From an uncultured Oscillospiraceae bacterium (GTDB lineage: Bacteria; Bacillota; Clostridia; Oscillospirales; Acutalibacteraceae): DNA of 23,877 nucleotides. Within the stretch, counting starts at the first letter, position 1. Each line of letters opens with the position of its first letter. Shown here piece by piece: positions 8,350 through 15,443 of the stretch. A program made the translations under genes and the position numbers. The DNA lies in the NCBI GenBank assembly GCA_900543795.1, contig UQSH01000023.1, forward strand, positions 1 through 23,877, written 5' to 3'. The notes below the pieces were generated by a model that did no database searches, was not told the DNA's origin, and saw only the letters and a program-made list of their open reading frames with translations.

Positions 8350-8357
8350 ACCTCTTT
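8350..8357 (-). promoter_or_regulatory. Ribosome binding site that decides the infC start
   Basis: AAAGAGGT on the minus strand. It is the only good Shine-Dalgarno match in the leader and puts the start at the ATC 8342-8340. It follows directly on the U run of the leader hairpin, so read-through of that hairpin is needed before IF3 can be made. Confidence 0.7.
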
Positions 8358-8359
8358 AT

Positions 8360-8395
8360 AAAAATTAAAAGTGCAAGCATAATATGCCCGCACTT
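8360..8395 (-). terminator. Leader attenuator hairpin upstream of infC
   Basis: On the minus strand AAGTGCGGGCAT (8395-8384) pairs with ATGCTTGCACTT (8380-8369) over 12 positions with two G-U pairs and a 3-base loop, followed by a U-rich stretch (8368-8360). It sits between the promoter and the infC ribosome site, the arrangement of the L20-controlled attenuator in the Bacillus infC leader. I did not work out an antiterminator fold. Confidence 0.75.
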
Positions 8396-8467
8396 CAATA
8401 AAAACTAATGAATTATTGCCCTTTTTGCCTGCGCTGAAGGGGAGAACGGGATAAATGCTCTTCTTTG

Positions 8468-8489
8468 TTGTGGCAATATATTACCACAA
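8468..8489. repeat. 22-base near-perfect palindrome over the infC -10 box
   Basis: Arms TTGTGG and CCACAA flank a symmetric AATATATT core; only the pair at 8474/8483 breaks symmetry. The palindrome contains the whole -10 element, so it would be a natural operator, or it could form a small hairpin at the transcript 5' end. Confidence 0.6.
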
Positions 8490-8506
8490 TACAATTCATT
8501 TGTCAA
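8478..8506 (-). promoter_or_regulatory. Strong sigma-A promoter for infC-rpmI-rplT
   Basis: On the minus strand TTGACA (8506-8501), a 17-base spacer and TAATAT (8483-8478), with TG just upstream of the -10. The -35 lies only 20 bases beyond the folA stop. Confidence 0.85.
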
Positions 8507-8525
8507 GTAAATATTTAATTGTTAT

Positions 8526-9005
8526 TCAAATCTTTTTTGTATAGGCAATATGTGAGAATTTTATGCCGTTTTCCTCGTTAACCGCAAGCACCTCTCGGTT
8601 ATAAAGCGATTTATCGAATTTCGGGAAAAAGACCTGTGCATCGGGGCAATCGGCTTCTATTTCCGTTAAAAGGATTTTATCAGCCGTTTCAATGAATTGG
8701 CCGTAAACCGAGCCTCCGCCGATAACAAACGCCTCTTCACCCTTGCAAAGAGAAGCGGCCTCATCGGTGCTTTTACATATCTCTGCACCCTCAACGGAAA
8801 AATCGGGATTTGAGGTTATTATAATATTTCTTCTTTTGGGAAGAAGCTTCGGAAGCGATTCAAAGGTTTTTCTTCCCATAATAACAGGATGCCCCGTAGT
8901 TTGCTCACGGAAGAAAACCATATCTGCGTGAAAATGCCAAATTAAATCGTTATCCTTGCCGAGCTCATTATTTCTGCCGATTGCGGCAATAACGGTTATG
9001 CTCAT
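8526..9005 (-). CDS. folA: Dihydrofolate reductase
   Basis: Reduces dihydrofolate (the by-product of ThyA) to tetrahydrofolate with NADPH; cytosolic, target of trimethoprim. The protein is 159 residues, the normal length. It begins SITVIAAIGRNNELGKDNDLIW and has the acidic catalytic residue D28, the NADPH-binding VIMGRKTFESL (41-51) and IGGGSVY (95-101). Oddity: two prolines usual in the substrate loop are replaced, Ile22 before Trp23 (E. coli P21) and His26 two residues before D28 (E. coli P25). It follows thyA by a 26-base gap with an AAAGGCGG ribosome site. No terminator follows; the infC promoter begins almost at once. Confidence 0.95.
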   Translation of the reverse strand: MSITVIAAIGRNNELGKDNDLIWHFHADMVFFREQTTGHPVIMGRKTFESLPKLLPKRRNIIITSNPDFSVEGAEICKSTDEAASLCKGEEAFVIGGGSVYGQFIETADKILLTEIEADCPDAQVFFPKFDKSLYNREVLAVNEENGIKFSHIAYTKKI

Positions 9006-9031
9006 AGAAAGACCGCCTTTCGTGATTTATA

Positions 9032-9934
9032 TTACTGCGAAATCGGGAATGAAATCTTGCCGAGATGCTTATAATCAATAAGCTTAACATCCCTGCAATC
9101 GCGGCTGTTATCAAAATCGAAGAAATCCTTAACCTCGGGATTGAGCCATAATTGAGGAGCGGGAAGATCGCCCTCCTCGTCCATTCTTCTTATCTGCTCC
9201 TTTATGCCGTCAACCTGATTAACATAGATATGAGCGTCCTTTATGCTCCAATCAATTGTTCCGGGCTTTAAACCGCTTACCTGCGCAAGCATACAAAGAA
9301 GCACGGCATACTGCGTTACATTAAACGGCAGACCGAGCGGAACATCGCACGAGCGCTGATGAACCCAGCAATTCAAATAGCCGTCTGTTACATCCCACTC
9401 ACTGCTCCAAACGCAGCTTGGCAAAACGGCGGTTTCAAGATAATCGTTTTGCCAAAGAGTCATAACCATACGCCTGTCCTCAGGGTGGTTTTGAATCTTA
9501 TCAATAAGATTTTGCGTCATTTGAAATTTATTAACTATATAGCCGTATGCGGTGCCGATAGTGTGCGCAAACTCTTTTCCGAAGCTTTTATGTATTTCCT
9601 TTTTAACAAGTCCGCCGTTTTCATCAGGCACCATCTGCGTTGCATTCCAAACGCCGTTTTCGTCAATTTCCCATTCATTCCATATTTTAACATCACGCTC
9701 CTGAAGCCATCTGACATCGTTTGACTGAGCCTGATAAATCCAAAGCATTTCAAGAATTGCCTGACGGATAAAGAGCTGCTTTGTTGTTAAAACAGGAAAT
9801 TCATCACGCAAATCAAAGTGAAAATGATGAGAAGGAACCTTTATACTGTTTACTCCCGTTCTGTTTTCAACCTCTGTTCCCTCTGTTAAAATTTTTCTGC
9901 AAAGGCTAAGATAATCCTTATCCCATTTAGACAT
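9032..9934 (-). CDS. thyA: Thymidylate synthase, B. subtilis ThyA type
   Basis: Methylates dUMP to dTMP with methylenetetrahydrofolate, giving dihydrofolate for the FolA encoded next. The protein is 300 residues. The phosphate-binding Arg is in ENRTGVNS (22-30). The catalytic cysteine is C174 in LPSCVWSSEW, followed by QRSCDVPLGLPFNVTQY (193-209). The cysteine is followed by Val, not the His of the usual PCH motif; B. subtilis ThyA (TPCV) shares this, which places the gene in that divergent branch also found in some Bacillus phages. A stretch at about 93-120 is longer than in E. coli ThyA. Neighbours mltG and folA are 20 and 26 bases away, so the genes are probably co-transcribed. Confidence 0.94.
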   Translation of the reverse strand: MSKWDKDYLSLCRKILTEGTEVENRTGVNSIKVPSHHFHFDLRDEFPVLTTKQLFIRQAILEMLWIYQAQSNDVRWLQERDVKIWNEWEIDENGVWNATQMVPDENGGLVKKEIHKSFGKEFAHTIGTAYGYIVNKFQMTQNLIDKIQNHPEDRRMVMTLWQNDYLETAVLPSCVWSSEWDVTDGYLNCWVHQRSCDVPLGLPFNVTQYAVLLCMLAQVSGLKPGTIDWSIKDAHIYVNQVDGIKEQIRRMDEEGDLPAPQLWLNPEVKDFFDFDNSRDCRDVKLIDYKHLGKISFPISQ

Positions 9935-9954
9935 TTAATCACATTTCCTTTCTG

Positions 9955-10989
9955 TTATTTCCAGGGGTATTTCTGCTTTAACGCTTCAAATTCAGCACCC
10001 GTTGAAGCAAAATGAAACTCGCCTTGAAGGTCTGAAAAGAAGAAGAGATAATCTGTTTCGGGGTGGTTTACAACTGCTTCTATAACTTCCGTTCCACAAT
10101 TTGTTATGGGACCGCTCGGCAGAGCCGGGCAGCGATAGGTGTAATAGGAGTCGTAAACCTCCTTGGAAAAGCCGTAATCAAGAAGCTTTTTTGCGTAAAA
10201 ATATGTTACATCGCATTGAAGCTTTGAGCCTTTTTCAAGACGGTTTACAAGAACGGAGGCGATATTTTCGGCACTGCTCGGAGTTAGTGCCTCCTCTTGA
10301 ACTATTGAAGCAAGGGTAATAAATTCATAAAGGCTCATATTATTCTGTGAGCAATAATTTAAAACATCCTCCGACAGCCTATCATCAAACGCATCAAGCA
10401 TATCGTCAACAACCTCCTGCGCAGGAGTGTTCATTCCGAAATCGTATGTTGCGGGAAACAGGAAGCCTTCAAGAATGAAGCCGATATTTTTATTATCCGT
10501 TGGAAAATCGGCAAGCCAAGAATAGTTATATCCCTGCGTTGTTGAAATTGCGTTGAAGAAATCCTGCTGAGAGCAGATACCGTTTTCTTCAAGCGTTTTT
10601 GCAATATCAAACGCGTTATAGCCCTCGGGAATACAAACAGAAACAATTTTATGGCTTATATCGGGATTTTGAAGCTTTTGCGCAATCTCCTCATAGCTCA
10701 TATTTGAATTAAGATAATATTCGCCGTTTATATAGGTGAAATCGGGATAATGCTTATCCATCCAAAGCGACCAAAGAGAATCATCAACAACAACGCCGTT
10801 ATTCATAAGCATTTTTGAGATTTCATACTGAAAATCCTGCGATTCTATAACAAGGGTGTATTCACTCCCCTCGCTTTTATCGGAGCCGTTTATATCGCTT
10901 ATAATCCTTTTGTAAAAATATGCGCCAAAGCCGACTGCAACGGCAAGAACGAGAACGGCAATAACTATTTTTAATATTTTTTTATTCAT
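9955..10989 (-). CDS. mltG: Endolytic murein transglycosylase MltG
   Basis: Cuts nascent peptidoglycan strands and so sets glycan chain length; anchored in the membrane with its active domain outside. The protein is 344 residues. An N-terminal hydrophobic segment (about 7-24) after MNKK is a single membrane anchor. The YceG/MltG domain shows CIPEGYNAFDIAKTL, EGFLFPATYDF (174-184), LASIVQEEA (226-234, with E233 at the position of the conserved glutamate) and CPALPSGPITNCGTEVIEA near the end. The first glutamate of the common VEKE form is Gln231, as in many Gram-positive members. A GAGGT ribosome site precedes the ATG. Co-oriented between pyk and thyA. Confidence 0.93.
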   Translation of the reverse strand: MNKKILKIVIAVLVLAVAVGFGAYFYKRIISDINGSDKSEGSEYTLVIESQDFQYEISKMLMNNGVVVDDSLWSLWMDKHYPDFTYINGEYYLNSNMSYEEIAQKLQNPDISHKIVSVCIPEGYNAFDIAKTLEENGICSQQDFFNAISTTQGYNYSWLADFPTDNKNIGFILEGFLFPATYDFGMNTPAQEVVDDMLDAFDDRLSEDVLNYCSQNNMSLYEFITLASIVQEEALTPSSAENIASVLVNRLEKGSKLQCDVTYFYAKKLLDYGFSKEVYDSYYTYRCPALPSGPITNCGTEVIEAVVNHPETDYLFFFSDLQGEFHFASTGAEFEALKQKYPWK

Positions 10990-11035
10990 AAAAACCTCAT
11001 TAACACAAGCCGATTTAGGCTTATTGGGATTTATA

Positions 11036-12472
11036 CTATTTAACCTCGTGAACCTTTAACATATTCGTTGTGCCACTTTGACCGAGAGGGATACCTGCGG
11101 TTATAACAACAACATCTCCCTTGCCGATAACTCCCGTTTTTACGGCAACATCAACAGCATGCTGAAAGAGCTCATCTGTGTTTGATTTTTCTTCGCACAT
11201 AACGGGGATTACGCCCCACGAAAGATTATTTTGCCTGCGCACCTTATCACTTGTTGTTGCGGAAATGATGGGACATTCCGGACGGAATTTTGAAATTTGC
11301 CTTGCCGTTGTGCCACTTTTGGTTACTGTTATAATTGCGCTTGCGTTTAAATCGTGAGCAGTTGTTACGGTTGCGTGTGATATAGCAGAGGTTATATCTC
11401 TTTTAGCTCCGCGCGGAGAAAGCATCTCAAACTTTTCAACATAATCAATATCGTTCTCTGTTGTTTTAGCAATAAGGGCCATTGTTTTAACGGCTTCAAC
11501 AGGGTGCTTACCCATTGCAGTTTCGCCCGAAAGCATAATTGCGGAGGTGCCGTCATAAATAGCGTTTGCCACATCCGTTATCTCTGCACGGGTTGGGCGG
11601 GGATTATTTATCATTGATTCAAGCATTTGAGTTGCCGTAACAACGATTTTGCCTGCCTGAAAAACCTTTTGAATTATCATTTTTTGAATTGCGGGAATTT
11701 GCTCAAACGGAATTTCAACGCCCATATCTCCTCTGGCAACCATAATTCCGTCTGCCTCCTTGATAATGCCGTCTATATGCTCAACGCCCTCGTGATTTTC
11801 AATTTTAGCAATAATTTTAACATCATTCCAGCCGAGAGCATGGCAGAAATCTCGGAGATAAACGATATCCGCACCTGTTCTGCAAAACGAAGCTGCTATA
11901 AAATCATAGCCCATTTTTGCGCCGAATTTTAAATCCTGCATATCCTTTTCCGAAAGATAAGGAAGTGCAAGCGAAACATTCGGAACATTAACGCCCTTTT
12001 TATCTGTTACAAGTCCACCGTCTGTTACCCTGCAAAGAATATCCTTATCATTAACAGACTGAACCTCAAGGGCGATAAGCCCGTCGTTTATTAAAATCTG
12101 CGTACCTTTTTTAACATCGTTTACAAGGCCTTTATACGATACGGAGCAACGCTCCTCATCGCCCTCAACACAATCTGTTGTTAAGGTAAAGCTCTGACCG
12201 TTTTTAAGAATAACGCCCTTTGGGTTTTTAAAGGTTCCGAGCCTGATTTCGGGGCCCTTTGTGTCAAGCAGGGTTGCAACGGGCAGACCGAGCTCATCCC
12301 TTACCTCTTGAACATTTTTGAGCCATTTTTCAAATGTTTCATAGTCGCCGTGTGAAAAATTAAATCTTGCAACATCCATTCCCGATTTCATAAGATTGCG
12401 AAGAACCTCCTTTTCGCAGGAGGCAGGACCGATGGTGCATATTATTTTTGTTTTTCTTAAATTGCCGCACAT
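11036..12472 (-). CDS. pyk: Pyruvate kinase
   Basis: Last step of glycolysis, phosphoenolpyruvate to pyruvate with ATP formation; cytosolic tetramer. The protein is 478 residues. It contains KTKIICTIGPAS (8-19), the metal-site NFSHG, the active-site lysine segment IIAKIENHEGV, VARGDMGVEIP and TATQMLESMI, then a C-terminal regulatory domain with ITVTKSGTTARQIS. It lacks the extra PEP-utiliser-like C-terminal domain found in some Bacillus enzymes. An AGAGGT ribosome site lies 8 bases upstream and the gene has its own promoter. It is the first gene of a unit continuing to mltG, thyA and folA. Confidence 0.97.
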   Translation of the reverse strand: MCGNLRKTKIICTIGPASCEKEVLRNLMKSGMDVARFNFSHGDYETFEKWLKNVQEVRDELGLPVATLLDTKGPEIRLGTFKNPKGVILKNGQSFTLTTDCVEGDEERCSVSYKGLVNDVKKGTQILINDGLIALEVQSVNDKDILCRVTDGGLVTDKKGVNVPNVSLALPYLSEKDMQDLKFGAKMGYDFIAASFCRTGADIVYLRDFCHALGWNDVKIIAKIENHEGVEHIDGIIKEADGIMVARGDMGVEIPFEQIPAIQKMIIQKVFQAGKIVVTATQMLESMINNPRPTRAEITDVANAIYDGTSAIMLSGETAMGKHPVEAVKTMALIAKTTENDIDYVEKFEMLSPRGAKRDITSAISHATVTTAHDLNASAIITVTKSGTTARQISKFRPECPIISATTSDKVRRQNNLSWGVIPVMCEEKSNTDELFQHAVDVAVKTGVIGKGDVVVITAGIPLGQSGTTNMLKVHEVK

Positions 12473-12510
12473 ATTTAAGACCTCTTTTATAATAGTTTGC
12501 TGCTAATGAT

Positions 12511-12538
12511 ATTATAACAACAATTTTACTAAAATCAA
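12511..12538 (-). promoter_or_regulatory. Promoter for pyk-mltG-thyA-folA
   Basis: On the minus strand TTGATT (12538-12533), a 16-base spacer and TATAAT (12516-12511), about 40 bases before the pyk ATG. The surrounding 12540-12592 is AT-rich, with no other clear element. Confidence 0.7.
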
Positions 12539-12593
12539 TAAAAAAGAGATTAAAAAGGCATTAATTTTATATTAATAAAATAGTTAAGATAAG

Positions 12594-12628
12594 AAAAACG
12601 CCTAAACAACAATGTGCTCAGGCGTTTT
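12594..12628 (-). terminator. Intrinsic terminator of the SCP2-aminotransferase-transketolase operon
   Basis: On the minus strand AAAACGCCT (12628-12620) pairs with AGGCGTTTT (12603-12595). The stem can be extended inward by five more pairs, including G-U, to a 6-base loop, and the 3' arm runs into a U tract. It begins 18 bases after the last gene's stop. Confidence 0.88.
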
Positions 12629-12645
12629 AGTTATATAAAGCTTTA

Positions 12646-13443
12646 TCAGGTTGCAAGGTCGCCGACAATCATCATAAAGTCGCCGATTTGAACACCGAAT
12701 TCGGGTGCACCCTCCATAATAAGCTGCTTATTGGCAGTCATTTGGAACATATCTCCCGTTCCGAGAAGAATTTTGAGCGCAGATGTTGCACAGTCAAATT
12801 TCATACAGAAGAACGGCTTTGAGCGCTTATACTCGCCTCTGCCCGCTCTTGTTTTTCCTGCTTTAACCCTCATATATGCAGTGCATTCCGGATGGCCCTC
12901 AACCGCCCACTGATAGCAACGGTCGGGACTTTTGAGTGCCCATTCATGAATTGCAGGGTGCCCCATCTTATTAAGCTGGGAAATACCCGATGAAAGCAGA
13001 TAAAAATAGAGCTTGCAAAGAAGCAGCGAGAGCTGCTCATCGTTCTCAGGCGGAGTTTTAATGCCGAGAAGCGAAGACATTTTGAGAAGCACCATCATAA
13101 ATTTTAAAAACTTACCGAATGATTTAATTTTAATTTTCGGAAGCTTAGACATATCGCCCTTCATAAAGGCGTTCATTTTTTCCATAGAAGCAAATTGAAG
13201 CTCTGCATCAATTTTTTCCTGGCCGAAATATTCGCCGAGCTTACAGGACCAAACGCCATCCTCCACTATAAAGTGAACTGCGTCCTTATCCTGAGCATTA
13301 ACCATAACCGAAACCTGATAAATGGCATTAACGCCCTCAAATTTCTTTTTAAGCTCCGGAACATCGGTTGCAATTGTTTTCATAAGCGGTAAAGCTGCCG
13401 CCATAAAAACCTTATTGGTATAGCGGGTTGCATCGCTTGCCAT
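12646..13443 (-). CDS. Tandem SCP2-like (sterol-carrier-fold) protein, last gene of operon
   Basis: Predicted cytosolic lipid-binding-fold protein of 265 residues with no signal peptide. I read two SCP2-like domains. The first is at about 15-128, including VHFIVEDGVWSCKLG and the helix AELQFASMEKMNAFMKGD. The second is at about 165-263, with AYMRVKAGKTRAGRGE, FFCMKFDCATSALKILLGTGDMF and a final LIMEGAPEFGVQIGDFM. SCP2 domains carry hydrophobic ligands (sterols, fatty acyl groups, isoprenoids); the ligand here is unknown. The start is the ATG at 13443, 6-8 bases after AAAGGAG; a TTG 24 bases upstream is not supported. It ends the five-gene operon, 38 bases after the transketolase C half, with a terminator just downstream. 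It is only distantly similar to the operon's first gene. The domain call is by eye. Confidence 0.72.
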   Translation of the reverse strand: MASDATRYTNKVFMAAALPLMKTIATDVPELKKKFEGVNAIYQVSVMVNAQDKDAVHFIVEDGVWSCKLGEYFGQEKIDAELQFASMEKMNAFMKGDMSKLPKIKIKSFGKFLKFMMVLLKMSSLLGIKTPPENDEQLSLLLCKLYFYLLSSGISQLNKMGHPAIHEWALKSPDRCYQWAVEGHPECTAYMRVKAGKTRAGRGEYKRSKPFFCMKFDCATSALKILLGTGDMFQMTANKQLIMEGAPEFGVQIGDFMMIVGDLAT

Positions 13444-13481
13444 AAAACACACTCCTTTCAATGACAATGATTTACTTGATT

Positions 13482-14492
13482 TTAGAATTCATCGTCCCAA
13501 GCATCGTCTGCTTCGAAATCCTGGTGCATTACTTCAGCGATTGTTTCTGCAATACCGTTTGCATCAATCTTAGCCATTGCAAGCAAATCCTCTTGAAGAC
13601 CGATTGTTGAGAAAGCGTTTTGATGACCGAGCATTCTGAATGCACAGGCCTTACCTGATTTAGCAACAACCTCTGCAACTGCCGAGCCGAGACCGCCCAT
13701 AACCTCATGGTCTTCAACTGTTATGATTCTTCTTGTGTCCATAACTGCGGAAAGAATAGCCTCCTCATCAACAGGCTTAATCGTGTGCATATTAAGAACA
13801 CGAACCTTAACGCCTGCGTCTGCCTCTGCCATACGAGCTGCCTGCATTGCCTCAAACACGCAAGATCCGCAGGCAATAACGGTAATATCTGTTCCGTCAT
13901 TCATAAGAGTTGCTTTCTTATAATCAAACTTACAGTCATCAATGCTCTTGTGGATAACCTGGTCAAAGCCTCTGTTAATTCTGATATAAACAGGGCCCGG
14001 AATATCATAAGCAGCCTTAACGGCATGATAGGTTTCAACACCGTCGCACGGGCAGATAACCGTCATATTCGGAAGAGATCTCATACAAGCCATATCAATA
14101 AGAGAATGGTGAGTTGAGCCTGCCTGACCGAATGAGGTTCCTGCGTGGGTTGCGATGATTTTTACAGGCACATTCTGATAGCAGATATCGGTGTGAATCT
14201 GATCAAGAGAACGAGCAGCTGTAAAAATAGCAAAGGTTGAAGCAAACGGAACAAGTCCGTTTTTAGCCATGCCTGCCGCAACGCCGAAAAGGTTTTGCTC
14301 TGCAATACCTACATTAAAGAATCTGTCCGGGAAATGCTCGCCGAACATACCGATTTTAGTTGATTTTGCAAGGTCAGCGGTAAGCGCAACAACATCCTTG
14401 TGCTCCTCGCCGAGCTCACAAAGCGCAATACCGTAGCATTCAGCAGTTGAAAGCTTTGTGGTATCGGTCATAGTATATGTCATTCCACCCAT
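13482..14492 (-). CDS. Transketolase, C-terminal (pyrimidine-binding) subunit
   Basis: Second half of a split thiamine-diphosphate transketolase; it should pair with the product of the adjacent N half to move a two-carbon ketol unit from a ketose phosphate donor to an aldehyde. The protein is 336 residues. The cofactor-activating glutamate is E65 in FFNVGIAEQN; ASTFAIFTAARSLDQIH and ATHAGTSFGQAGSTHHSLID follow. The C-terminal domain runs from about 200, with VEDHEVMGGLGSAVAEV (259-275). Typical split C subunits are near 310 residues; this one ends with an acidic tail (325-336, DFEADDAWDDEF). The ATG at 14492 is 3 bases from the partner's stop and uses a GAGAGG site inside it; an ATG at 14483 is possible. 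The acceptor cannot be told from sequence. Confidence 0.9.
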   Translation of the reverse strand: MGGMTYTMTDTTKLSTAECYGIALCELGEEHKDVVALTADLAKSTKIGMFGEHFPDRFFNVGIAEQNLFGVAAGMAKNGLVPFASTFAIFTAARSLDQIHTDICYQNVPVKIIATHAGTSFGQAGSTHHSLIDMACMRSLPNMTVICPCDGVETYHAVKAAYDIPGPVYIRINRGFDQVIHKSIDDCKFDYKKATLMNDGTDITVIACGSCVFEAMQAARMAEADAGVKVRVLNMHTIKPVDEEAILSAVMDTRRIITVEDHEVMGGLGSAVAEVVAKSGKACAFRMLGHQNAFSTIGLQEDLLAMAKIDANGIAETIAEVMHQDFEADDAWDDEF

Positions 14493-14495
14493 AGT

Positions 14496-15389
14496 TTACG
14501 CCTCTCTTTCTGCACGCTCACAGCGTTCTTTATAATACTTATCAAGGCTTTCGTGAGCCTGCTTTGTCATTGCCTCGTCAAGCGAGCCGTAATGCCACAA
14601 ATAGTTATCCTGCATAAAGTCAACGCCTGCGCCTTTATATGTATCAAGAATAATGGCACTTGGCATATCGCCGCCGTTTTTATGATTTTCGATAGCGTCC
14701 TCAACGGCGTCGCTGATTTCTTTGATATTAGCACCGTCAACTCTCTTAACACGGAAGCCGAACGCCTCAAATTTCTTATCGAGCGGTTCAACCTTCATTT
14801 CATCGTCAACTCTGCCGTCTATCATACACTTATTGTTATCAACAAGAACAACAACATTTGAAAGCTTGAACTGTGCTGCGCTCATAGCAGCCTCCCAGTT
14901 TGAGCCCTCGTTGAGCTCGCCGTCGCCCGTGAGAACATAGTTCATATAGTCAACGCCCTTAACTCTGCCTGCAAGCGCAAAGCCTACTGCAAGAGAAAGG
15001 CCGTGGCCGAGAGAGCCTGTTGAGCAGTCTGCGCCCTTAACCTTATTGCAGTCAAGGTGCATACCGATTTTAGCGCCTGTGAGATTGAATATTTTAAGCT
15101 CATCAACAGGCATAAATCCCAAATCGCAAAGAATAGGAGCATATCCTACTGCGCAATGTCCCTTTGAAAGAACAAAGCGGTCTCTGTCCTCCAGCTCGGG
15201 ATTTGAAGTGTCGATTTTCATAAAGCGGTAGTAGAGCGTTACCATAGCGTCCATTGCGCTGAGCGAACCGCCGAGATGGCCAGAACCGCCCCAAATAGCG
15301 GTTTGTATTGCCATTCTTCTCATTTCATCTGCCTTTTTTTCAAGGCGGAGCCATTCTTCTTTATCGAACGGCTTATAATTTGCTGGCAT
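14496..15389 (-). CDS. Transketolase, N-terminal (diphosphate-binding) subunit
   Basis: First half of the split transketolase. It binds the diphosphate and metal of ThDP. The protein is 297 residues from the ATG at 15389, which has AAGGGAGG 7 bases upstream; a TTG further upstream lies across that site and is rejected. Motifs are GGSGHLGGSLSAMDAM (34-49), SKGHCAVGYAPIL (75-87), GADCSTGSLGHGLS (119-132) and the ThDP motif starting GDGE (155) and ending NN (185-186). Histidines in SGHLG, SKGHC and GSLGHG match transketolase active-site positions. Such split enzymes occur in ordinary pentose metabolism and in specialised pathways (apiose, sulfoquinovose, rifamycin AHBA formation). Placement between an aminotransferase and SCP2 genes argues for a specialised role. 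Confidence 0.92.
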   Translation of the reverse strand: MPANYKPFDKEEWLRLEKKADEMRRMAIQTAIWGGSGHLGGSLSAMDAMVTLYYRFMKIDTSNPELEDRDRFVLSKGHCAVGYAPILCDLGFMPVDELKIFNLTGAKIGMHLDCNKVKGADCSTGSLGHGLSLAVGFALAGRVKGVDYMNYVLTGDGELNEGSNWEAAMSAAQFKLSNVVVLVDNNKCMIDGRVDDEMKVEPLDKKFEAFGFRVKRVDGANIKEISDAVEDAIENHKNGGDMPSAIILDTYKGAGVDFMQDNYLWHYGSLDEAMTKQAHESLDKYYKERCERAEREA

Positions 15390-15396
15390 AAATTTA

Positions 15397-15404
15397 CCTC
15401 CCTT
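15397..15404 (-). promoter_or_regulatory. Ribosome binding site fixing the transketolase N-subunit start
   Basis: AAGGGAGG, 7 bases before the ATG at 15389. It would lie inside the coding region if the upstream TTG at 15419 were used, so it settles the start. Confidence 0.8.
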
Positions 15405-15443
15405 TATATATATAATCAAACGGTTTTCCGTTAATTATAGCAA

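Larger units (their letters stand above)
8343..8471 (-). ncRNA. 5' leader of infC-rpmI-rplT, L20-leader-like
   Basis: About 129 bases of untranslated RNA between the predicted transcript start (near 8471) and the IF3 start. It ends with an attenuator-like hairpin. By position and arrangement it corresponds to the ribosomal protein L20 leader known from Firmicutes. I have not matched the L20-binding pseudoknot, so the family assignment rests on context. Confidence 0.5.

Noticed and set aside
9032..9934. thyA as part of a prophage
   Set aside because: No integrase, attachment repeats or phage genes are nearby, and the gene is embedded between mltG and folA in the same orientation.
11007..11022. 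Small hairpin AAGCC/GGCTT between pyk and mltG
   Set aside because: A 5-pair stem without a U run; too weak for a terminator and likely chance.
13482..15389. Two broken pieces of one transketolase gene (frameshift pseudogene)
   Set aside because: Each half has its own ribosome site and start, an intact domain set and a length matching natural split transketolases; a stop/start junction between domains is the normal form in many bacteria and archaea.
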